NCBI GenBank assembly: GCA_963841105.1
Contig: CAWJCB010000010.1
Location: forward strand, 98,021-162,020
DNA length: 64,000 bases
Direction: 5' to 3'
Origin: VAZQ01 sp963841105
GTDB taxonomy: Bacteria; Pseudomonadota; Alphaproteobacteria; Rhizobiales; Xanthobacteraceae
The notes under the pieces are model-generated. The model saw nothing but the letters and a program-made list of their open reading frames with translations, was not told the DNA's origin and did not search any database. The translations under genes and the position numbers were made by a program. This document shows, in pieces, positions 7,778 to 15,135 of this stretch; the stretch's first letter is position 1, and every line of letters starts with the position of its first letter.

Positions 7778-8953
7778 TCAACTGCGCGCTGTAAACGCGC
7801 GCCGTTTCGTGCGTCCTGACCTCTTGCCGCCCCAGACCTTCCATCCCCATCTCCAGGCAACGGCCGCTGCCAAAGCGGCGGCGGAGCCGCTGACGAGCTC
7901 AACCATCGAGCCATTCGGCTGGATGAGGGCGACCGCGGGCAGGAAAAACACGATTGCTTTCCCGAGGTCGCCCTTCTGCTCGGCGATGGCTGCTTTGCGA
8001 TCCAGCGTCCCAATCAACCAGCCGAGCACGAGAAAACCGATGATCACTCCCTCCATGCCGAAGTTGATCTGGAATTCCATCACGTTGCCCACGCCAAATG
8101 ACGTGCTTTGGTCGAGCTCCAGGCCGGTCATCTCCATGACGATTGCGGGGCTGCCGCCGAACACAGGCTTATCCGGCCAGATGGCCCGCGGCACCAGAGA
8201 GATCAGACCTTCCCACAAGGAACGCCCGTAAAGATAATTTGCAAAACCGGCGTCGATCCTCGCAGCGGCAAGGCCGACAAAGTAGTTCTGGTTAAGCCTC
8301 TCATTGAGGGCGACGAGATGCTTGTCGTTCGCCGGATCGAACCACGACAGGTCCTCCCCCGCGGCGGCGACCGCATCCACGCGCTCTTCGAAGCTTGAGT
8401 TGCTCCAGGTGACTCTTCGGATGGATTCGCGGTTGGCAAAGTAGTTGACAAAGAGGGACATGCCAAGGAATGAGGCCAGGAGAACGCTGGCAACCACCTT
8501 CCCGTGGCTCCTGACTGAAATGGCGAGCGCGGCGCAAACGATGATCATCGCCGCGGATCCATAACTGAGAAAGCCGCCAAGCAGCAGCATCAGGGACGGA
8601 TAGACCATGAGAGAGCCGGTCCAGACCAGCGCCCATCCGTAATTTCCATTTTGCAGTGCAGCCCGCAAACCCAGCAGCACGCCAAGCATCCAGATTGCGC
8701 CGCCTTTGTCGATCGCGGCGCCGAGGGAGGAAACCTTGCCGAGAAAACTCAGGGCATAGGTGACGAACCAGCCGCCGACCAGGCAAAACAGCCAGAACTC
8801 CTTGCGGACCGTGGCAGCACCGGCCGGCATTGCCGGAGTAAGCCGGCGGGCGAGCCATACGCCGGCGACAAAGCACACGGCGCCGGCGGCCGTGAACCCT
8901 ATGCGCGGGACATTTCCTGAAACCGTCCGTCCCCGGCCCTGCTTTGTGCGCAA
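7778..8953 (-). CDS. Polytopic membrane protein, O-antigen/exopolysaccharide polymerase-like
   Basis: About ten hydrophobic segments are visible (for example GFTAAGAVCFVAGVWL, MLGVLLGLRAAL, VIIGFLVLGWLIGTL), with a large extracytoplasmic loop holding GRSLWEGLISLVPRAIWPDKP, a pattern typical of Wzy/oligosaccharide-repeat polymerases that link sugar units in the periplasm. The only starts are TTG 8953 or codons in an open frame to about 9000, and the first helices expected in such proteins are absent, so the 5' end may be truncated. Just downstream (7636-7790) another minus-strand frame ends in TLRLLLKTLERFGIHRID, which could be a remnant of a neighbouring gene. Confidence 0.65.
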   Translation of the reverse strand: MRTKQGRGRTVSGNVPRIGFTAAGAVCFVAGVWLARRLTPAMPAGAATVRKEFWLFCLVGGWFVTYALSFLGKVSSLGAAIDKGGAIWMLGVLLGLRAALQNGNYGWALVWTGSLMVYPSLMLLLGGFLSYGSAAMIIVCAALAISVRSHGKVVASVLLASFLGMSLFVNYFANRESIRRVTWSNSSFEERVDAVAAAGEDLSWFDPANDKHLVALNERLNQNYFVGLAAARIDAGFANYLYGRSLWEGLISLVPRAIWPDKPVFGGSPAIVMEMTGLELDQSTSFGVGNVMEFQINFGMEGVIIGFLVLGWLIGTLDRKAAIAEQKGDLGKAIVFFLPAVALIQPNGSMVELVSGSAAALAAAVAWRWGWKVWGGKRSGRTKRRAFTARS

Positions 8954-9058
8954 GCAAGCCTCAGCCCGATCAATATGACCAAAGAAATCCGTAACTGTTT
9001 CTTAAAAGCTTAGGGATCGAATCGCCCCAACAAAGCAACAAAGCGGCGGGAGATCAAA

Positions 9059-9289
9059 ATGGAGTGGCCATTCAAAACCACGGTCAAGTTTGCGGGCCGC
9101 GAAGGAAGCGTAGTCCGGCTCCAATATGCTGTTTCAGCAGTGAGCGGGTCCCAAGCAAAAAGCGAGCTGGAACGCAGGCTGTTGGGTCAGGAGGTATTTG
9201 GCTACACCGTTGAGGACGTCGTGGCCGCGACGGGGCAAGAGGCCGCCGACCTTAAATTGCCCGTTGGTTGCATCCAGTTGCTGGGGTAG
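9059..9289 (+). CDS. Small hypothetical protein (76 aa)
   Basis: The start MEWPFKTTVKFAGREG is preceded by GGGAG at a proper distance. The protein is alpha/beta-like and no domain was recognised. Its last 13 codons (DLKLPVGCIQLLG) lie in a short DNA repeat that recurs at about 44158-44205, so the native C-terminus may have been replaced when the repeat was inserted. Confidence 0.65.
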   Translation: MEWPFKTTVKFAGREGSVVRLQYAVSAVSGSQAKSELERRLLGQEVFGYTVEDVVAATGQEAADLKLPVGCIQLLG

Positions 9290-9687
9290 CCTCCAGCTGT
9301 AGCCCGGATTGAGGGGCGGCGAAATCCGGTCGGCGCGCCACGCTGGGTGACCCGGCTGAGGCGGGTTTCAAACCCGCCCATCGATTCCCAAACGCGGTGC
9401 CTGGCAGCAGGGGTTGAAACCCGCCCAAGCCCTTGCGGGGTCCGGCAAATTCGCCGGCGGTAGGGCAGTTCTGCCAAAATCCTTGTGTTGGTTGTATTTC
9501 TAAAATCTTGCAATCTCCAGTAGAACCAGCAAGCCCAAACAATCAATCCAAGTGCTCGCTAGAGTGATCGCGGTTTGGCCCAGCTGAGGCCGACAATCAG
9601 CCGGCAGCTCGGCACGATGCCAAGCTAGCGATATTCGGGAGCAGGCCTGCAGAACAGAGCACGTCATCGAATAGCCCGGCGTTTGCT
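9241..9687. repeat. Dispersed intergenic repeat and noncoding stretch
   Basis: The bases at 9241-9298 resemble 44158-44208 (GCCGCCGACCTTAAA, then GGTTG/TATCCA, then CTGGGGTAGCC). It is followed by GTAGCCCGGATTGAG and a degenerate inverted partner (GAAATCCGG), a form of dispersed palindromic element common in Bradyrhizobium intergenic DNA. The rest to 9687 shows no gene. Confidence 0.45.
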
Positions 9688-10329
9688 TTAGAAGTCGCTT
9701 CTTGCCTTGATGTCCAGGAAATCACGAACGGCCCGCTTTCGGCGTGACCACGCCCGCCGCTCGTAGCGGGCTAACCGGTCGAGGTCCGGCATCGCTTGGC
9801 GCATCGCGTCGAACTCATCTCGTGATTTGATCGGTTTGTGCTTTTTCGCGAGTTGAAGTTGTGCTCCGTCCTTTTCTTGATTCGCCGTCGCATCCCGCTC
9901 TTTTCCGTTATTGAGCGCAGCCTTCTCCGTCCTGGCCTGGACAAGCAGCTTGTATTGGAGTTTTGCTGTGCGAAATCTCATCTTGGCTCGCAAGATGGTA
10001 TTGTGCTTCCTGGAGAGCGGCTTGGCGGAAATATCTCGGAGGCGCTCGATTAGCGCGATGCCTTCAGCGCGGACGCTGCGCAGAATGACTTCGTTCTCAG
10101 CGATGATCACCGCCTGTTCAAATACCAGCGGGTTTGTATCCCCATTGCAGATTGCCTCGGCCATACGTTCAATATCTGGGAAGAGCGCAGGGTTGTGGCG
10201 CGTGATTGTAGCCAGCCCATGCCGCAGAGTTTTGCGGCTTGTGCGGGATTTGCGCGCTGCAGGTCGCGGCGCGGAGATTTTTTTCGGGCCGCCGCGATCG
10301 CTGGCATCTTTCGGGCTGCGGGATGTCAT
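9688..10329 (-). CDS. Basic protein of unknown function, last gene of the terS-like operon
   Basis: A 213-residue, strongly basic protein. It opens with a Ser/Lys/Arg/Pro-rich tail (to about residue 45), then a helical region containing NPALFPDIERMAEAICNGD and NTILRAKMRFRTAKLQYKLL, and ends with LDRLARYERRAWSRRKRAVR, a cluster suggesting nucleic-acid contact. No family recognised. Its start overlaps the stop of the preceding gene by four bases (ATGA), so it belongs to the 12.3-9.7 kb operon. Its basic ends and its linkage to a terminase-small-subunit-like protein are consistent with a DNA-associated role, which is inference only. Confidence 0.7.
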   Translation of the reverse strand: MTSRSPKDASDRGGPKKISAPRPAARKSRTSRKTLRHGLATITRHNPALFPDIERMAEAICNGDTNPLVFEQAVIIAENEVILRSVRAEGIALIERLRDISAKPLSRKHNTILRAKMRFRTAKLQYKLLVQARTEKAALNNGKERDATANQEKDGAQLQLAKKHKPIKSRDEFDAMRQAMPDLDRLARYERRAWSRRKRAVRDFLDIKARSDF

Positions 10330-10988
10330 CGTTGTTGCTCGCTCAATGGAATGCTTGCCGCTTGAACCTGCTTCGGTTGCAACGCGTCAACATTCCGCCC
10401 GCCCTGAACGATGTAGTCCGAAACCCGGCGCAAGCGTTGGCCCATTCCTCCTCTGTATCGCTTGATTTGAGCAAGAACGTTGTTTCGTCGCGCTGCCGCT
10501 GTAACAAAGAGCTTGTCGATACGTTGGTGGTACACGATTCCCACCTCGAGGGCGTCGAGGTGATCGAGCTCGTCGGCATCGGGCCTAAGCAAGATGGCAT
10601 CGATCTCCTCAACCAAGTCGTCAAGCAAGTCTTCAGGGCAGGTTGGAGGCTCGCGTTTTATTTCGCGAGCCCCCTTGGCGATGGTGTCGTTGCCTTGTGC
10701 CGCTTCTCTGCGGCGTTTCTCCTGGAATGCCAGCCGCGGGCCTAGCCGGCGGTTCATCACCAAATTCATATAACGGCTGTAACGCATCATCTCCCAACTG
10801 CTGTCGGTGAGCTCTTTGATCAGCAACAGACCCATGAAGTCGTCAAGCGCGAGCTCCTCTAGGAATTGGGCCATGACTTCCTTGTAAGATTCGAGACTCT
10901 CCGAGCTTAATACCGGTGGCGCGCCGAGCATCTGTAGAAGCTCATCTATATCGACGCCATGCGAAGGTGCTTCGGTCTGTGCTGTCAT
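10326..10988 (-). CDS. Paralog B of the PPVLS family, unknown function
   Basis: A 220-residue helical protein. It shares with the operon's first gene the blocks GAPPVLSSESL, LDDFMGLLLIKELTD, WEMMRYSRY and, further on, ALEVGIVYHQRIDKL plus ARRNNVLAQIKRYRGGMGQR, in the same order. The two are therefore paralogs at low identity. Overlaps of four bases with both neighbours indicate coupled translation. No known domain was recognised; a remnant of a third family member lies at 27988-28089. Confidence 0.75.
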   Translation of the reverse strand: MTAQTEAPSHGVDIDELLQMLGAPPVLSSESLESYKEVMAQFLEELALDDFMGLLLIKELTDSSWEMMRYSRYMNLVMNRRLGPRLAFQEKRRREAAQGNDTIAKGAREIKREPPTCPEDLLDDLVEEIDAILLRPDADELDHLDALEVGIVYHQRIDKLFVTAAARRNNVLAQIKRYRGGMGQRLRRVSDYIVQGGRNVDALQPKQVQAASIPLSEQQR

Positions 10989-11407
10989 TTTTGCCTACTC
11001 TTACGAGAGCTCACCGGACTGTTTGGCATCCGCTGGTCCACCACCCATTCGCGCACCTCGGCGCGCAGCCAGCAACGGCTAAGGTGCCCGGGATCCTGGA
11101 TCCTGACGACCCTGCGACGCCACCGTGCTTTTTCCACCCAGTCGCCGCTGGCGTCATCGGCGATCTCGAAGATCTCATCCTGCAAGAAATCCAGCAGCAA
11201 GCTCTGCGCCAATTCGTAACTCTTACGAAAGTCATCGTGCTGAGCGAGCCAGCGAGGGATAGTGGCGCGGACCGGCATGCCGGGATCGGCGCAAATTGCG
11301 CGAAGGCTCTCGCCTTCGACCAGGCGCCGGCAGATTGCGATTCCGATCTCAGGGGTGTAATCGGTCGGACGGCAGTTGCCGATGTTCTTCCTAGGATCCG
11401 AGATCAT
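10985..11407 (-). CDS. Terminase small subunit-like DNA-binding protein
   Basis: The N-terminal half (YTPEIGIAICRRLVEGESLR, then AICADPGMPVRATIPRWLAQHDDF) is the helix-turn-helix domain of phage terminase small subunits that recognise packaging sites, followed by the typical LLLDFLQDEIFEIADDASGDW. The C-terminal part drifts into a basic tail ending SSRKSRQK. GGAGG lies six bases before ATG 11407. The start overlaps the upstream gene by 17 bases and the stop overlaps the next start by four. No large terminase, portal or capsid gene is adjacent; the only TerL in the window is at 46.0-47.6 kb. Confidence 0.8.
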   Translation of the reverse strand: MISDPRKNIGNCRPTDYTPEIGIAICRRLVEGESLRAICADPGMPVRATIPRWLAQHDDFRKSYELAQSLLLDFLQDEIFEIADDASGDWVEKARWRRRVVRIQDPGHLSRCWLRAEVREWVVDQRMPNSPVSSRKSRQK

Positions 11408-12257
11408 CGTTACCTCCGGCAAGCGAGGCTGATGGCGGTTGCGCTTGTTTGCCCGCAGGGATCGGCGCGGGTACCGGCTCTTCGACCTCTTTACTCTCAG
11501 GGGTTGACGCAGGCACCGGCTCTTGGGCCTCATTGTTCTCCGGGGTGGGGGAGCGCTGCATCTCTTCCAGCTGTTCATGAAAGGCTGCAGCCGGGTTAAG
11601 GACTGGCTTCATCTCCTTTAGGAAGGCTTTTAGGTCAGAAGTGAAATACGGTTCGTTCTCCCAGATTACTTTTCCGTGACGGCTGTACCCGTGCATGATG
11701 ATGTCGTCCGCGGCGTGGCGATAGTCTCTGCCGAGTCCCTCTCGGTAAAGCTCCATCTGGCGAAGCACATCATCGCGTCTCGCTATTGCCAGATTGAGGA
11801 GTTTGTCGAGCCGCTCGGCGTAGTCGATGCCTTGTTCGAGCGCATCGGCAAGATCAGACTCGGTCGGACACAGAGATAATACGGCGTCAGCCGCTTGCAG
11901 GCCATGCGCCGCCTTTTTGGCGTGGCGCGACCGATTTTCGCGGAGCTGGCGGTGCTTACGGTCCAAATGCAACGCCTTGTGGCGGGTGTACCGGATGATT
12001 TCCCAATTGCAGTCCGTCAAGTGCTTGATGAACATCCGCTCCATGAAGTCCCGCGGCCTGAGGCATTGGATTGTTCGAAGCAACATCTGGTCATACGCTT
12101 TGACGCTCTCCGTGCTGAGGACTGGCGGCGGGCCGCACATTTGTCGGATATCACGAAGCACGAGGAAGTTGTACGCGTCGCCTCTATCCAGGGACTGGTC
12201 CTGATTGGCGAGGTTTGCTTTTTTGTCGCCTGCATTACTATCAGATTGGGTCGTCAT
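11391..12257 (-). CDS. Paralog A of the PPVLS family, unknown function
   Basis: The first gene of the operon gives 288 residues. After a short polar start (MTTQSDSNAGDKKANL) come the family blocks CGPPPVLSTESVKAYDQML, RDFMERMFIKHLTDCNWEI with IRYTRHK, and LEQGIDYAERLDKLLNLAIARRDDVL with MELYREGLGRD, shared with the product of 10326-10988. The C-terminus is a disordered Pro/Glu tail with three near-repeats of PVPA(S/P) type. GGAGA stands about eight bases before ATG 12257. Function unknown. Confidence 0.75.
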   Translation of the reverse strand: MTTQSDSNAGDKKANLANQDQSLDRGDAYNFLVLRDIRQMCGPPPVLSTESVKAYDQMLLRTIQCLRPRDFMERMFIKHLTDCNWEIIRYTRHKALHLDRKHRQLRENRSRHAKKAAHGLQAADAVLSLCPTESDLADALEQGIDYAERLDKLLNLAIARRDDVLRQMELYREGLGRDYRHAADDIIMHGYSRHGKVIWENEPYFTSDLKAFLKEMKPVLNPAAAFHEQLEEMQRSPTPENNEAQEPVPASTPESKEVEEPVPAPIPAGKQAQPPSASLAGGNDDLGS

Positions 12258-12990
12258 AGCGGGTCTCCATGTTGTGCACGCTTGCACGCGAGGACATGAG
12301 GTAGACCAACAGCTTTTTGGTCTGACCCCCGTACAAGCAATTCGTTGTTGACGTGCCTTCTGTGTGCTTTCGCGTCTATTTGAAAGCTCCACTTGAACAC
12401 TTTCTTTTCCCAGCGCAGCTATTCTTCCAGTCCTCTTGCAGAGGACTTGAAGGACCCGGACTCTCGTCCCGATCAGCGAATTCGCAACTGTAGAGCTGGA
12501 ATTTCGCGCGCTTGCGCGAAGCTCACGAGCCCAGCGTCGCCGCCGGGCGAAACGTGCGGCTCCAAATTCGCGGCGCCACTCGACATTGAAGTCGGAATTT
12601 TGGGGATCGGCCCCCGGGCAATGAGAGAATTCTCCTGCAGCCGGTCGTCTGAATGGCGCCAGCTTTTACGCGCCTACTCCGTGAGCGTACAAGACCATCC
12701 GATTTGGCAGCATCGGCCACATGGGTAGGCGATTTCTTTGTTAGGATCACGATGTTCAACCCCTTAAATAAACCGCATGCTGACGCTCAAGGAGGTACTC
12801 CTGAAAATTAGTTTAGACCAGTCGTTCCATTGAAAATGAGAACGGCATATTTTTAGTTTTTGCACTTGACTCTTCGCTTGCGGGTGAATCAAGCGCACTC
12901 GGCAAGCACCGTTGTTATGCTGGCCCCGCCGTATCGACCGACTGCTGCGTATCTGTGTGCCGGCAATCCAGCTTCGCCTCCCTCCCCGCG
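12258..12990. other. Noncoding stretch upstream of the terS-like operon
   Basis: No convincing coding sequence on either strand. AT-rich patches at 12730-12870 (for example GAAAATTAGTTTAGACC and TATTTTTAGTTTTTGCACTTGAC) could hold promoters but no -35/-10 pair at correct spacing was identified with confidence. The repeat shared with 59.18-60.56 kb begins at about 12991. Confidence 0.3.
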
Positions 12991-13210
12991 GCGCGCTTCA
13001 GATTTTTCCTAATCATGTCGCAGCTCGGCGCCGGGATCCCTTTGGAATCCCGAAAAGGCGCAACCTGCAAGCGGACGGCCTTTATCTGGGGGGAGTTAGA
13101 GGGCCGCCCGGAAGCTCATGCGCCGCCGGAATTCGGCGCCGCTGGCTCGGTTGCGAGGTGGTCGCGCTCCCTCTTCGGATATTGCAGCCATCATTCGCTG
13201 CGTGTCCTTA
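12991..13210 (-). pseudogene. Degenerate copy of the 59.26-59.77 kb regulator genes
   Basis: The sequence matches the 3' end of the intact XRE-like gene at 59258-59665 (shared runs GATTTTTCCTAATCAT, GGAATCCCGAAAAGGCGC, AGCGGACGGC, GCCGCCCGGAAGCTCATGCG) and then the start of the 32-residue gene at 59668-59766 (GAATTCGGCGCCGCT, GCAGCCATCAT). About 300 internal bases are missing and both frames are broken. Confidence 0.6.
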
Positions 13211-13214
13211 TTGC

Positions 13215-13270
13215 ATCACTCACAAAGATTCTTAAACAGCGTCACAGTTTTCGGCGGATTGCTGAGTGAT
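13215..13270 (+). promoter_or_regulatory. Inverted repeat upstream of ACP-like gene (copy 1)
   Basis: ATCACTCA at 13215-13222 and TGAGTGAT at 13263-13270 form a perfect eight-base inverted repeat with a 40-base spacer, ending 11 bases before the ribosome binding site. The arms are conserved at the second copy (60066-60122) although the spacer has diverged, which suggests an operator or a leader structure. Confidence 0.4.
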
Positions 13271-13296
13271 AATATTTTGCAAAGGGGGGCTTGGTC

Positions 13297-13605
13297 ATGA
13301 CCGTAGTGAGGTTGACTGGAAAAACCAGGGAGCTGAAGAAAACGGCCCTGGCAAATAACATTTGCGCCTACATTGCTGAGCACGTGGGAGTTGCTGCTGA
13401 AGATGTCGGTCTGGATACGAACTTCAACGTTGATCTCGGCCTCGACTGGTTCGATGTTGTAGAATTGATGATCCTGGCCGAAGAGCAATTCGTGGACGGA
13501 ATGATTGCGGACGAAAATGATGAAATAGAAACCGTGGGCGATCTCATCCTTCACATTGAAGCAGTAATGAGGGACGGCGAAAGCAGCCTACATCCATCGC
13601 ATTGA
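13297..13605 (+). CDS. Acyl carrier protein-like protein lacking the phosphopantetheine serine (copy 1)
   Basis: The 102-residue acidic helical protein has the ACP layout: helix I NNICAYIAEHVGVAAEDV, then FNVDLGLDWFDVVELMILAEE, then the ETVGDLILHIEAV helix. In true ACPs the second block carries the DSL motif whose Ser takes the 4'-phosphopantetheine arm; here that position is Trp51. It therefore should not be pantetheinylated and may act as a protein-protein adaptor. ATG 13297 follows AAAGGGGGG. A close second copy lies at 60151-60495 with the same Trp. A short gene remnant follows. Confidence 0.8.
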   Translation: MTVVRLTGKTRELKKTALANNICAYIAEHVGVAAEDVGLDTNFNVDLGLDWFDVVELMILAEEQFVDGMIADENDEIETVGDLILHIEAVMRDGESSLHPSH

Positions 13606-13628
13606 GCCGACAAAAGTGGGGAGGCGAA

Positions 13629-13718
13629 GTGCGAGAACTCGAGCACTGCCTTACCCCGGCCAAAACGCGCGAGCATAGGGCTTTGCGGGCGAAATACCGT
13701 GAGTTGTGCGTGATGTGA
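13629..13718 (+). pseudogene. Truncated copy of the small protein at 60482-60718
   Basis: From GTG 13629 the frame gives MRELEHCLTPAKTREHRALR, closely matching the first 27 residues of the intact product at 60482 (MRELEYCLTQARTCEYRALR), then stops after 29 codons. The match ends precisely where sequence shared with 63014 onward begins, which marks a recombination junction. Confidence 0.7.
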
Positions 13719-13905
13719 TCAGTTGTTTCAGGTGCAATTAAATTTACCGCGGGCGATCCGGACCGGTCTCGTCTTTTCAACTTACTCATCTCGCTCCGGG
13801 TCGAGGTTTGCTGAGGTGCCCGAGCTAACATCATTCGCCTCCATGCTCGGCTCTTCCAAAACCCTCTCCAAACCGGCTCTCAAATACTCCGCCAGCCTGA
13901 ACGTC
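13715..13905. repeat. Repeat shared with 63014-63200
   Basis: The run TTTCAGGTGCAATTAA, GCGATCCGGACCGGT, CTCGTCTTTTCAAC, CTCGCTCCGGGTCGAGG and AACATCATTCGCCTC is shared with 63020-63150. At 63 kb it follows the frameshifted pgb-like gene; here it follows the truncated small gene, so the two loci have exchanged flanks. Confidence 0.75.
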
Positions 13906-14207
13906 TTACTCATCAAATAACTTACCTGGGCATCATCATCATTGTACTTGGAGCGCACCTGAGAGGCCACGTCGTGTGAAACCTTTAAATCTTCACAACC
14001 GACCAGCATCAAGACGATTAATTCGCTCCGCTGTTCATTCGTAAGCGAATAGGCGTAGTCCGTGAGCTGTTTCCGTTGAGGCGCCAGAACGTCCTCGCGG
14101 GACAATACAGTGTATTCTGACATCTTCTCCCTTCTCGCTTCGGCTAAGCTGTCCAGTAACGAGATAAGCTCCTCAACTTGCGCCGGTGTGAGAGCTTGGA
14201 GAAGCAT
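13782..14207 (-). CDS. DUF3775 domain protein
   Basis: The region NEQRSELIVLMLVGCEDLKV, then SYLMSKTFRLAEYLRAGLER, matches DUF3775, a small alphaproteobacterial family of unknown function. The protein is acidic and helical with 141 residues. The last 20 codons lie inside the 13.72-13.90 kb repeat, and the same 3' end is left as a remnant at 63.06-63.2 kb. Confidence 0.8.
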   Translation of the reverse strand: MLLQALTPAQVEELISLLDSLAEARREKMSEYTVLSREDVLAPQRKQLTDYAYSLTNEQRSELIVLMLVGCEDLKVSHDVASQVRSKYNDDDAQVSYLMSKTFRLAEYLRAGLERVLEEPSMEANDVSSGTSANLDPERDE

Positions 14208-14375
14208 TGGTGTGAGCCTCGATCCGATGCGCAGCGGCCGGCAGGGAAGGGAGAAAGCCCTGAGGCGGTTGCTTTGCAGTATGTCGCTGGTGGCGATCTT
14301 CGTATGGGCAGTCCGGTCGTGTTGGCGCTCTGGCGCCTCTTCCTCAACCGAACCCGACCGATTTCCATAACAACG

Positions 14376-14489
14376 CTTCCTTTTTTGGCAGCGCGAAGGC
14401 TGCGGGATGATGGAAAATCGATCGCGCTAGTCGAGGCGCGCGATCGCGTGGGCGGACGCTCGGACAAAGTCGTCAGTTCTGCAGCGTGA
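14376..14489 (+). pseudogene. Fragment of an FAD-dependent amine oxidase N-terminus
   Basis: The plus frame reads LAARRLRDDGKSIALVEARD then RVGGRSD, which is the end of the dinucleotide-binding beta-alpha-beta unit of flavin amine oxidases (helix, second strand with the ribose-binding Glu, and the RVGGR motif). The glycine-rich loop and everything after are missing. The remaining DNA between 14208 and 14649 shows no other gene. Confidence 0.45.
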
Positions 14490-14649
14490 TAACGAGAAAA
14501 ACTAGCTAATTCCACCGGACATTCTGCGGTTGATCGCAGTTCTAGAGCCCCTACTGCGCTCGGCTGCTGCCGCGAGCGGCCCCCCCGGCCGCCCCCCAGG
14601 CCCACCTCTGAACTTCCGCGGCGTCGTTTAGGGGCCAGTCTGAGAGCGA

Positions 14650-14676
14650 TTAGCACTCTAAGTTGACGAGTGCCAA
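14650..14676 (+). promoter_or_regulatory. CIRCE operator (HrcA binding site) of groESL
   Basis: TTAGCACTC-N9-GAGTGCCAA differs from the consensus TTAGCACTC-N9-GAGTGCTAA at one base. It lies 112 bases before groES. CIRCE elements bind the HrcA repressor, which releases on heat shock; hrcA itself is not in the window. Confidence 0.93.
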
Positions 14677-14788
14677 CATTGAGAGTAGACAATCGGTCCC
14701 CTTACGGGGCACCGCCGCCCGCCGTGTGGCTTCTTCGCGACAGCTCTGTGCGGCCGGCAAATTCAAACGCGACAATTGGGAGAATTTT

Positions 14789-15103
14789 ATGAAGTTTCGT
14801 CCGCTTCACGACCGCGTTGTGGTCAAGCGCATCGACGCCGAAAGCAAGACCGCAGGCGGGATTATCATTCCCGACACGGCAAAGGAGAAACCCTCCGAAG
14901 GCGAGATCATTGCCGTCGGTCCCGGGGGCCGCGACGAGAGCGGTAAGTTGATACCGATCGACCTGGAGACTGGCGACCGCGTGCTGTTTGGAAAATGGTC
15001 CGGCACGGAGGTCAAGATCGACGGCGTCGATTACCTCATTATGAAGGAAAGCGACATCATGGGCGTGGTCGATCAGTCGGCCGCCCGCAAGAAGGCCGCG
15101 TAA
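14789..15103 (+). CDS. groES: Co-chaperonin GroES
   Basis: A complete 104-residue GroES. The start MKFRPLHDRVVVKRIDAE, the mobile loop around ESKTAGGIIIPDTAKEKP that contacts GroEL, and the roof-forming EGEIIAVGPGGRD are all present. GGGAGA precedes ATG 14789. It forms the heptameric lid of the chaperonin and is cotranscribed with groEL 32 bases downstream under CIRCE control. Confidence 0.98.
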   Translation: MKFRPLHDRVVVKRIDAESKTAGGIIIPDTAKEKPSEGEIIAVGPGGRDESGKLIPIDLETGDRVLFGKWSGTEVKIDGVDYLIMKESDIMGVVDQSAARKKAA

Positions 15104-15135
15104 GCGCTGTCGCATCCTCACAACGGAGAAGCAAA

